A DNA stretch of 64,000 nt, taken from Diospyros lotus (taxonomy: Eukaryota; Streptophyta; Magnoliopsida; Ericales; Ebenaceae). Position 1 is the first letter of the stretch; the number at the start of each line of letters is the position of its first letter. The stretch covers positions 52,401,716 to 52,465,715 of the forward strand of contig NC_068338.1 in the NCBI RefSeq assembly GCF_014633365.1, given 5' to 3'. The translations under genes and the position numbers were made by a program. The notes under the pieces are model-generated. The model ran no database searches. It was not told the origin of the DNA and worked only from the letters and a program-made list of their open reading frames with translations. This document shows, piece by piece, positions 55,537 through 64,000 of the stretch.

Positions 55537-56874
55537 TTAAGCTAAACTTAGCACATCCTGGGCTGCTGAATTCACAACTTTGATGCGATTTTGGCATGGC
55601 TCCACCATCAGCCCAAGTGCCATTGCCAACCTTCTAGCCATGAAGGCCCCACTGTCCACCAGGGCATAATGATCTTCTCCATTCAGCACAATCTCCACAC
55701 GAACTAAGCCACCAGTTGGCATGGTTTGGATTGCACTGACCAACAGTTGAAGAGGGCTCACCCACACCTTCTCTTGTTTAGCATTCTCTGTGTCTTGCTT
55801 TCCCTTAGCAACCAAGGCATTAAGCCGCTCACGCCTTGGGCATTCCCGTGCCATGTGTGGCCTATCACATATGAAGCATCGCCTAGTCTTGGGTTTCTTT
55901 GTCTCGCTCATAGCAGTTTTGCCTTTCCCCTTGTAACTGCTCTTCTGATCCGACCTACGATCATCCTTCGTCTTGCCTTTATTTTTTGCCTTGCCAACAA
56001 CACCATCATTGGCCCTCAAGGCTCGCAAGTTTATAAAGGCATCTGCAGCAGCCATTGCCGAGGTCAGATCCTTCACATCTTGCCTCCTAAGCTCTGTTTG
56101 AGCCCAAGCTTGGAGACCAGACATGAAGTTGAAGAGTTGATCCTCCTTTGACATCTTGTTAATATCCAGCATAAGCGAGCTGAATTGCTTGACATAATCC
56201 CGCACGGTTCCAGTTTGCTTCAACTGCTTAAGAGTTTCACGAGCTATCCACGATCCGTGTGAAGGCAAGAACTGAGCCTTCAACTCTGCCTTCAGTTCAT
56301 CCCACGTCTGGATTCGAGGTTTGTCCTTGTCATCTGATGACACACGGGTTCGCCACCAAATCTTTGCATCACCCGCCAAGAACATGCTTGCAAGATCCAC
56401 CTTCTCGTCCTCAAGTATTCGAGCAGTCTTGAAGTACTGCTCCATATCCCATAAAAAGTTTTCCAGAGTCTTTGATTCCCGCACCTCAGTGAAGGCCTTT
56501 GGCTCGGGCACGTTCAGCTTTAGTGTTGCCTCACCCCCACCAGAGGGTTCACTCATCAATGCACGTTTCAGCAAGGTCATATCCCCTTGCAGGGCATCCA
56601 TTTGATCATTCAAGGCTACCTCACGAGCTTCTGCTTGAGCAGTTAGATCTGTCTCCAAGGAAGCCATCTTCGCAACCAAAGTCTCTTCCCACGCCATGGC
56701 GTGGTCTTTCCATGATGTGCAGAAATCATCCACCAAGGTTTGCAACTCCTCTAGGGACGAGGCTACACTTGCCACCTTCTGGGTCAGTGAAATATCATTA
56801 GGAGGGTCCCTCTCCCCTACTTGAGCTTTTAGACGAGCAACACGATCACAGACAGCTTCGTTCCCACCAGTCAT
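55537..56874 (-). CDS. Gypsy gag-protease, open frame of about 445 residues
   Basis: It starts at ATG 56874 (MTGGNEAVCDRVARL) and stays open to a stop at 55537. A coiled-coil-like region is followed by the gag domain (LENFLWDMEQYFKTARILED, IWWRTRVSSDDKDKPRIQTW, LKQTGTVRDYVKQFSSLMLD). A zinc knuckle has CFICDRPHMARECPRRE, and the beginning of the protease reads YALVDSGAFMARRLAMALGL. The zinc knuckle spacing is CX2CX4HX4C. It is the only long undamaged retroelement frame in the window; the rest of the element is broken. Confidence 0.85.
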   Translation of the reverse strand: MTGGNEAVCDRVARLKAQVGERDPPNDISLTQKVASVASSLEELQTLVDDFCTSWKDHAMAWEETLVAKMASLETDLTAQAEAREVALNDQMDALQGDMTLLKRALMSEPSGGGEATLKLNVPEPKAFTEVRESKTLENFLWDMEQYFKTARILEDEKVDLASMFLAGDAKIWWRTRVSSDDKDKPRIQTWDELKAELKAQFLPSHGSWIARETLKQLKQTGTVRDYVKQFSSLMLDINKMSKEDQLFNFMSGLQAWAQTELRRQDVKDLTSAMAAADAFINLRALRANDGVVGKAKNKGKTKDDRRSDQKSSYKGKGKTAMSETKKPKTRRCFICDRPHMARECPRRERLNALVAKGKQDTENAKQEKVWVSPLQLLVSAIQTMPTGGLVRVEIVLNGEDHYALVDSGAFMARRLAMALGLMVEPCQNRIKVVNSAAQDVLSLA

Positions 56875-56901
56875 TGTCTTTACCCGCTTCTTTGTATAGC
56901 A

Positions 56902-56924
56902 ACAAACTTGGCTCTGATGCCAAC
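56902..56924 (-). other. Primer-binding site of the minus-strand gypsy
   Basis: On the minus strand TTGGCATCAGAGCCAAG follows the end of the LTR immediately. Confidence 0.7.
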
Positions 56925-56925
56925 T

Positions 56926-57780
56926 TGTCACAAGACTAGCCTTGGATTCTGGCCAAGAACCTTGTGATGGCTATAAGTTCGCACACTTAGATCAGCCAAC
57001 AACCCTCCAGGGTTAATTCACCAAACAAAGGAAAGCGCACACAAAGAATATGGGAAAAATCCCAACCTTTTATTCAATCCGAGAATACAAAGGAAAATGG
57101 CTTGGGCTATGCTCTCTCTCTAACAAGCTACCAAAATCGCCCATAAAGCCACATATATATAGGCTACAAAAAATACAAGTGATTATGCCTCATAACCGTC
57201 ACTACTGAACTATAGGGCCACATGCACCATGTCCAGCAACCGTCTGTGGGCCGCATGACTTGTCTGGCTGACACCTGTTGCAATTGCCTCGACCCCCTCG
57301 CGCACGCATGGCCCTCGTGGGCGCACCTTGCGCGAACGTGCTCCGCACATTGGGGGACTGCTCGGGCCACGCCCCCACATTGCTGCAACCGCTCCAGCCT
57401 GTTGGCTTTGCCTCCTGCCAAGGCGCACGGATTGCCCTCGTGTCCTGCACATCTCAGCCAGCTCAACTTGCCAGCGTGCCCGCATCCCTCGGCCTGCGTG
57501 GCTGCCTCGTGGCATCCGCCCCACACCATCAGGTCCAGCCCCATCTATGCGTGTCAGCTATGCCAACCGTTGCCTTGTGTGCAGGCGCCTCAGCCATAAG
57601 TATTCTGCCGCACACTGCTGCATCACCATGCATATTTGCTACCACCTTGGCACGACAGCCTTGTGCCATCCAACACTTGAGCCTGCCATCCGCCCATCAC
57701 CCGCCATGACACGCCACCCTCGTGCCACAATGCTTCACTGAAGCTGGGCAAATTCTGGTGAGCTTGCCAGAGACATTACA
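56926..57780 (-). repeat. LTR of the minus-strand gypsy element
   Basis: It is 855 bp, TGTCACAAGAC to GACATTACA as read on the plus strand, so TG...CA on both. The part from 57200 to 57750 is GC-rich and creates several overlapping long frames that I do not treat as genes. Its outer end coincides with the start of the right copy of the long direct repeat. The partner LTR is not in the window. Confidence 0.75.
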
Positions 57781-58493
57781 CTCCCTCTCGCTTGCATCTC
57801 CGTCTTTTCTTCTTCTCCCGCCAACAGTCGCTGGATGTCAGTTCGCCTGCTCTTCCTCTCGTTTGGCATTCCCTTCTCTCTCATCCGGCCAACTGATTGC
57901 AGTCCCAGACGCCGCCGACCAGAGTTTCTCCGATTTAAAGTAAGCACTTAAAAGTTCAACGATTTTAATTTTCAGATCCAGTGAGATCCAACTGTTGGAT
58001 CGTTTTGGTTTTTGGATATGTGAGTCACAAGACTAAGGCGATTCTGATGGTCGGTTCCAATCGTCAAAATTGACAATGGACAGTGGCCGGCAATGCCCTT
58101 CCAAAAACGGGTAGCCTTATTTTTAATTTTCAGATCTAGTGAGATCCAACTGTTGGATTGTTTTTGTTTTTGGGTATGCTGGTCACAAGAACAAGGCAAT
58201 TTCGATGGTCGATTCCAATCATGGGATTCTGTGTTGACGGTGGTCGGCGATGCCCTTCCTAAAATGGGTAGTTTTTTTTTTTTTTTTTAAATTAATTTTC
58301 AGATCTATTGAAATCCAACTGTTGGATCATTTTGGTTTTTGGATATGTAGATGACAAGACCAAGGCGATTCCGATCGTCGCTTTCGATCCTCGATATCTG
58401 CTATGGACGATTAAGTTGAGCTAGGTTAGGTTTCGTCAAATTGTTCAATTCTTCAGCATTTGATCTTCAAGTTTTAAAGCATAAGAAGAATTA

Positions 58494-58532
<39 letters not shown>

Positions 58533-59390
58533 GCTACCGCGAGCGGCACAACCCCAGTGTTCGTCTCTACTTTCAAACGACGCCTCTTTAGGTAAGTCAG
58601 AACCAGCCTATTCAGTGTTGGGTTGAAATCTGGATGGTGGTGGGATGAGGATTTATATTGTCTGTTTCAATTCAACCCAAGGATTCTCTCATATAAATTT
58701 TTTTTCTTTTAAATCTTAAACCTAGAGTATAGTTTTGTACTCGCTCCCTCCTGTTTATATACCCGTCATTGTAGATTAGCTGTGAGACATAAATGATGTA
58801 GAGCCCAATTGTTTAGACAGGGAAAATTAGATTTATTAGTTTTGACCGTGCATATCAATTGAATCAAACTCTTTGGCTCATATTTCAGTCTGGTCGGTAA
58901 AGAGCAGGAGTGTTCCTGGGTTTAGGTAAGTTCAAGAACTAACTTGAACCAAGGTGATTGGGCCAATTTGGTTCAGCTTTTGTTGTTGTTGTTTTCATTA
59001 TCATTTAGTTGATGAAGAAATAAGGTTCATTGTTCTGTGGGAAATAATTAAATTATGATCGGTCGTCAGATTAACTTGAGGTCAAGTTCTTGGCTCTACA
59101 ACTTGGCCAAAGAAAAGTCACTCAATGCTCATCTTTATTAAAGCCCTGCCTTACAGTCTTAATCCTCAAAACTGTTAGTGCAATGCATCAAAGCTCATAT
59201 TCATCGATTATCAAATCTGGATAACAATTGAACCTATTCCTTATACAGATATAGCTTACCAGTTTGGCTCCAAATTCACAAGTCTCTGTCAAAATGTTTC
59301 CTGGAGGGTTAGTCCATGAATCCATGGCTCAGATTGCCTCCAGTAGTTGCTCTGCACCAGAAGCAAATGAAGCGACATCAGATGATGGTG
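57781..59390 (+). repeat. Long direct repeat, right copy
   Basis: It is the counterpart of the left copy, starting inside the repeat at CTCCCTCTCGCTTGC. Three internal units start at about 57975, 58136 and 58303. A CT run of about 34 bp is at 58497-58530. It has one copy of the 116-bp unit. It ends with the start of the ORF1-like coding sequence. Confidence 0.85.
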
Positions 59391-59720
59391 GCATTGTTGG
59401 CGGGATGGCTCGTTTGGGAATTGGAGGTCATGAGATTAACAGCTCCAACAACGATGAGGATGGTGGTGGTATTCAGGTCACATGCTTCACTGAAGTTATG
59501 GATGATGTTACCCTCCACTTTCAGATCATTAGTCTCCACAAACAGGTTCAAATTCCCAGATTCAATATTCTTTTTAGATACTATCTCACCAAATTCCATA
59601 GCTTACTGAGATTGTTCTGTACCCATTTCATAACTGTTTTGCCTACCAATTGCATCTACACGTGTGCCTGTGTTTATATCTGTATGAGTTACGTTTATTT
59701 GTACAAATTGCACTGATTCT
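59283..59720 (+). pseudogene. ORF1-like gene, right copy, diverged end
   Basis: It shares the opening LVHESMAQIASSSC and EANEATSDD with the left copy, then has an unrelated continuation, GMARLGIGGHEINSSNNDED, and a frame into unlikely sequence. The basic and C-terminal parts found at 49852-50264 are absent, so it is a truncated or differently joined copy. Confidence 0.5.
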
Positions 59721-60717
59721 AGCAACAATAGTATTATCAAGAATAGTAGAATCTTAGAAATATTGTATGAAGAAAATTTTGGAGAACAAGCCAGTTGACT
59801 TGAGGGCTTGCAATTGATTGCGCAGCATGATAGTATCAAGGGAGAAAAGTTAATGGCATATTCTTCATCTAAGCAATGAGATTTTTTGGCTGATAATGAC
59901 TACCCAATTCTCTAGCTAGAGATTTCCCATGTTGTATGTTAAGTGTCTAGTTATGGATTTAGCTAATGGTTTTGTAAAAGTTCTGAATAGTTGATGCCCT
60001 TGATTTTCAAAATTTTTAGAAAAGAAAAACTAACAATAATAAGAAATAAAATGAAATAAATTACTCTTGGCCAATTTTCAAGTTGTGTTACTAAGTTGCC
60101 CCTGTACAGCTGTACTTGGTTAGGACTTCTATAGCACGACTATTTTTTTTATTATTAAATCATGAGTAATTTGACCTAGGAAATTGTGCATTGTTGTATA
60201 GTACCTTTTCTTTCCTTACATGAATATGATTGACATGACCCTATAAATCACACATAACTTGGAAGTGTGACCTAGCCAATCACTTGTCATTTAGATTAGG
60301 GATATCACAAGTAGCTAGACATAGTGGATATTTCATTATTCTAATTTTGCATAGCTTGAATAGCACCTAACATTGCTCATTTTGTATTGCACACAACGAG
60401 TAACACAATCTCATTGGTCACTCTTTTCAAATCTGGCTAACTCTAGTAGTAGGACCTAGCTAATTGCTCATTATGCAGATTGCATAACATCAATGCAACC
60501 TAGATGGAGATCCTCAGAGGCCTGACTTATTATTTTATGTTTCTTTCTTGAATAGGGGTAGCTTGACCCAAGTGATCAGTAGTGTCAAAGGATAAAAAGG
60601 AAGTGGGCAAACTAAAAATATTGGGCTCTTGCATAAGTACAAAAGGAATAAGATGGAAGCCCCTAAAAAATATAGGAAGAGCTGCTTGAGGCAGTACCCT
60701 ACAAAGAAAAGGAGACA
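59721..60717. other. Intergenic DNA, nothing recognised
   Basis: It is AT-rich DNA without coding that I can assign or clear repeat borders. Confidence 0.5.
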
Positions 60718-61027
60718 TGTTACAACCTGGATGTAGGCAGACGTCCAAGTTCTTGAATGCAGCAGATTATTATGCTGGAGTTATTAATTTTCGGTTCTGG
60801 AGTTGATAGCTGTAATAAACTTAGTAACTGCCTGTAAGAGTGGCTATATAAGCCACTCGAGAAACTGTTTGGAGGTGTGGATGAATAACAGAGTTCAAGT
60901 TCTCTATTTTCTCTTCAATTCTCTCCCTACTTTCTCTCTATTACTCCCGCGTTGCTCTCTCTCTCTTTCTCCCTCTCTTTCAATTCTATCTTTGGGGAAA
61001 ACCGTAGTCTAGTCCGGGTTCCTGACA
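60718..61027 (+). repeat. Gypsy 5' LTR (third gypsy element)
   Basis: It runs from TGTTACAACCTGG to GGTTCCTGACA and is followed by the primer site TGGTATCAGAGC. CTATATAAGCC at about 60843 is a likely TATA element. The start is inferred from the TGTTAC shared with the next LTR. Confidence 0.7.
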
Positions 61028-62075
61028 AAGTGGTATCAGAGCAGTCAGTTCTCGGCTGTTGATCTAGGCAAATCGTAGCAGTTGATCCAGAGTTGAATTC
61101 AGAAGGTGAGCAGAAGAGATGGCCAAAGGAACTAGCATGAAGGAGTTGGAGGCGAGGTTGGATACCATGGAGATGGGTTTGTGGCAGATTTAGGAGGAGG
61201 TGAGTCGTGGTTGGGAGGAGAACGCTGCCACCAGAGAAGTTGTGCAGCCATTGGGAAGAGAAGTTAAGGTAGAATTCTCTAACTTGCTAACCTCGGCTGA
61301 AGGTTGGATGGGCTCCTAAGAATGTTGTAAAAAATGCCTCAGGCCAGCCTATTGAAGGACTTTCCTCCAAGATCCACTTCAGAGCTGATCTTGACAAGAG
61401 CGGGCATTCTTCCGCATGCTTCTACATCATGGGAAGATGAAGAATGACCTGAACTAGATCAGGCAGTCCAGGTAAGGGGGATCTTATCAAAATCGCCAAC
61501 ATACACCTATACCTGGGCTGGAAATCCCTATGTTTGAAGGTGTTAAACCACTATGGTGGATTATGAGGTGTGAAGGATTCTTTCAATACTATAATGTAGC
61601 AGAATGCCAGAAAATCAGTGTTGCAGCAGCCTATCTCGATGATATGGCTGATGCGTGGTATTGAGGTTGGATTAAAATGAGGAATAAGGCAAATTGGATT
61701 GAATTTGTAGAAGATTTTTGTGATAGGTTTGGTGAGAAAAATATGACAGATGTAATTGAGGAATTTAATAAACTGAAGTAGGAAGGATCTGGGATGGAAT
61801 ATCAGATTCAATTTGAAGAGTTGAGATCTTCAATACTGAATTCACAACCTACTTTAGCTGAGCATTACTTTGTTTCTAGTTTTATTAGTGGCCTAACGGA
61901 TGAATTGAGGCCAACTGTAAAGATGATGCAACCTGCCACTGTCAAGCAGGCTGTTGAGAAAAGGGAGGTTATAAGAGCTCGCATTGGAGGTAATCTTCTG
62001 AAAACACAAGATCCTATTGGGAAATCATCCTTTGACCAGTTAGCAATCGGAAGCAAATTCTTGGACTGCAACATG

Positions 62076-62816
62076 AGGACTGAATCGAGGAAATCTGAAT
62101 CTTGGGTGTGTTTGATAGCATGGAAATTCCATGGAAAATGTCACATCCGAGGAATTAAATTCCATCTTTACTGTTTGACATATTGCATTTTTCATAAAAT
62201 TGAATTCCATGGTACAACCATTAAAGCATGTTTTGGCCTATTTTCCATGAAAAATTCCATTTAGTGGGGGTGGGGGGGGGGGGGGGGGAGGACTGAATCG
62301 AGGAAATCTGAATCTTGGGTGTGTTTGATAGCAATTGAATTCCATGGTACAACCATTAAAGCATGTTTTGGCCTATTTTCCATGAAAAATTCCATTTAGT
62401 GGGGGGGGAGGACTGAACCGAGGAAATCTGAATCTTGGGTGTGTTTGATAGCATGGAAATTCCATGGAAAATGTCAGATCCGAGGAATTAAATTCCATCT
62501 TTACTGTTTGACATATTGCATTTTTCATAAAATTGAATTCCATGGTACAACCATTAAAGCATGTTTTGGCCTATTTTCCATGAAAAATTCCATTTAGTGG
62601 GGGGGGGGGAGGAGGACTGAATCGAGGAAATCTGAATCTTGGGTGTGTTTGATAGCATGGAAATTCCATGGAAAATGTCACATCCGAGGAATTAAATTCC
62701 ATCTTTACTATTTGACATATTGCATTTTTCATAAAATTGAATTCCATGGTACAACCATTAAAGCATGTTTTGGCCTATTTTCCATGAAAAATTCCATTTA
62801 GTGGGGGGGGGGGGGG
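62076..62816 (+). repeat. Four-unit tandem array with poly-G junctions
   Basis: Units begin AGGACTGAATCGAGG (or AACCG) at 62076, 62289, 62409 and 62613 and are 213, 120, 204 and 204 bp; the second has an internal deletion. Each holds 25-30 bp of gag sequence, the left end of a MITE (GGGTGTGTTTGATAGCA) and closes with AGTGGGG and a G run of about 8-22. Confidence 0.88.
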
Positions 62817-62880
62817 TTTGTTTTCCATACAAGTTGGAAAATGTTTTCTTTTCCAACTAAATGCTATCAAACACACCCTT
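62817..62880 (+). mobile_element. Right end of the MITE
   Basis: It ends ATGCTATCAAACACACCC, the exact inverted complement of the left terminus GGGTGTGTTTGATAGCAT found in the array units. The gag reading resumes directly after it. The flanking bases (CTT on the left, TTA on the right) may be a 3-bp target site, as in PIF/Harbinger-type MITEs. Confidence 0.7.
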
Positions 62881-63073
62881 AAGGTTTGTACTAACCCTAA
62901 TGCAGTCAAATCTCTTTCTATGGAGCAAAGGAGACAATTAGGCTTGCGCTACAAACGTGGTGCAAAATTTAGTCCAGGACACCAGTGCAAAGGGTCGTTA
63001 TTATATATGGAAGGATTGGATGAAGAGGTAGTAGAAGAAGAGGAGGATGTTGTAGGGATTGGATGAAGAAATA

Positions 63074-63445
63074 TGTTACGGTAGTAGAACTAACTAATGG
63101 GCTATTGGGCCTAGTAGTTACGATTGCCTTTTGATTAGAAAAATAAGTGGCGTTCGGGCATAGCTGGATGAGTGTTCTAGCATGCACGTGACTGGTGTGA
63201 AGAATGTAAAGGCAAGTGGACTAAGGCTAACCGTTTTTGGCGCCTAAAGTTGGTGATAGATTAGTATATATTGTGTTGATCTACGCTTAAGTCCAGCATG
63301 TTGATTGAATTGGAAATTAGTTTGCCTCCAAACTCGTTTCCTTCTCAATTCTGAATTCTCTCTTACCCCCTTCTTCCCCCCCTAAATTATCTATTCTTCT
63401 TCTCGGAACCCAAGGTTTCTCCCTTGTTAGATCGAAGGTCTATCA
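63074..63445 (+). repeat. Gypsy 5' LTR (fourth gypsy element)
   Basis: It is 372 bp from TGTTACGGTAG to GGTCTATCA and is followed by TTGGTATCAGAGC, the primer site. It lies directly after the broken gag of the previous element, so it is probably nested in it. The far end is outside the window. Confidence 0.75.
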
Positions 63446-63498
63446 AATTGGTATCAGAGCTTAGCCCTGGCTGGCTATTTCCAGCGAATTTTTGAGCA

Positions 63499-64000
63499 AT
63501 GGCTGACGACACGCGAATGAAACAGATGGAGATGCAATTACAACAAGTAGTTGCGACGGTGACGAAGGTTCAGACGCGGGTAGGTTTGATGGAGGATAGA
63601 ATTGGAGTTGTCGTTGATTAGAAGTTAGAAGCCGTCTCAGATCGACTGCAAGGGGAGATGCATGACCAGATCAGGGAGGAGATGCGAGAGCACAACAATA
63701 TGGTGCAATACTAGATACAACAATTCGCAATGATGTTCGCGAATCAGACACCGGTGGCTTGTCCCCTGATTTTCCACCTCGTGAGAGATCGGATCCCATA
63801 CTACCAGGTATTGGTACGAGTCATGGAAGAGTCGGATCTGCGGAATTGGGGATGGATCCAGTGGCTACTAGAGAAAACAGGGAAGGCAGGAGGACCGAGG
63901 CTTCGACGAATTCTGGTCATACGAATATTCCGGTGCCTAAGTTAGAATTGCCAATGTTTGATGAGACGAAACCTGGTGGTGGATCAGGAGGTGCGAGAAA
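63499..64000 (+). pseudogene. Gypsy gag, 5' part, cut by the window end
   Basis: The frame starts ATGGCTGACGACACG, reading MADDTRMKQMEMQLQQVVAT, with two TAG codons in the first 75 codons and frameshifts later. It reaches VPKLELPMFDETKPGGG, parallel to the capsid start of the other gag copies. It continues outside the window. Confidence 0.75.

Larger units (their letters stand above)
61119..63066 (+). pseudogene. Gypsy gag, broken by stops and a MITE-derived array
   Basis: The frame starts at ATGGCCAAAGGAACT and reads LEIPMFEGVKPLWWIMRCEG, then WIEFVEDFCDRFGEKNMTDV and VSSFISGLTDELRPTVKMMQ, closely parallel to the gag of 12672-18062. It is interrupted at 62076-62880 by inserted repeats and resumes with SMEQRRQLGLRYKRGAKFSP and GHQCKG, a zinc-knuckle remnant. 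Several TAG and TGA codons and frameshifts are present. No pol follows before the next LTR. Confidence 0.8.

Noticed and set aside
57164..57741. Six overlapping frames of 82-143 codons on both strands
   Set aside because: They all arise from the GC-rich part of a retrotransposon LTR, where stop codons are rare; no frame has a family signature.

Overview
The window is plant nuclear DNA, most likely from a woody eudicot. The evidence is spliced genes with AT-rich introns, plant-type gene families (full-size ABCB transporter, ATG13, ER-body VIT-like membrane protein), and several nested Ty3/gypsy and Ty1/copia LTR retrotransposons. The species cannot be named from the sequence. Exon borders are my reading of GT/AG signals, reading frame and phase.

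Layout. 0.3-2.2 kb: degenerate repeats and an LTR-like stretch with an array of the palindrome ATAGTCGACTAT. 2.97-12.35 kb, minus strand: a gene for a membrane-protein-of-ER-body-like (MEB; VIT/CCC1-related) protein. Its internal exons have been copied in tandem, and several copies are decayed or carry a copia LTR. 12.49-18.58 kb: a solo LTR with a complete Ty3/gypsy chromovirus-like element nested inside it; both insertions keep exact 5-bp target duplications. 20.02-21.03 kb: a 1-kb fold-back element. 21.29-26.29 kb: a decayed copia element that splits a minus-strand host exon, perhaps an N-terminal exon of the MEB-like gene. 26.6-30.4 kb: AT-rich DNA with two isolated exon candidates.

30.8-38.5 kb, plus strand: a complete ABCB (MDR/P-glycoprotein-type) transporter gene, ten exons, about 1256 residues. 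A 148-bp tandem duplication has copied one of its splice acceptors. 39.3-39.4 kb: the last exon of an unidentified minus-strand gene. 41.6-45.2 kb, minus strand: an apparently complete ATG13 gene (three coding exons, about 612 residues).

46-64 kb is transposon-rich. Two copies of a roughly 1.5-1.8 kb direct repeat (47.94-49.78 and 57.78-59.4 kb) flank other DNA. The left copy leads into a transposon ORF1-like gene and then a fragment of a TM9SF (transmembrane 9) gene. Between the copies lies a minus-strand gypsy element that is itself split by a 3.2-kb solo-LTR-like insertion. The right end holds a gypsy gag region broken by a four-unit MITE-derived tandem array with poly-G junctions, followed by another gypsy LTR and gag that run off the window.

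Three host genes look functional: the ABCB transporter, ATG13, and possibly the MEB-like gene if its decayed exon copies are skipped. They have no obvious pathway in common. The rest records repeated retrotransposition, recombination between repeats and decay; most nonsense codons in the gypsy ORFs fit loss of methylated cytosines.
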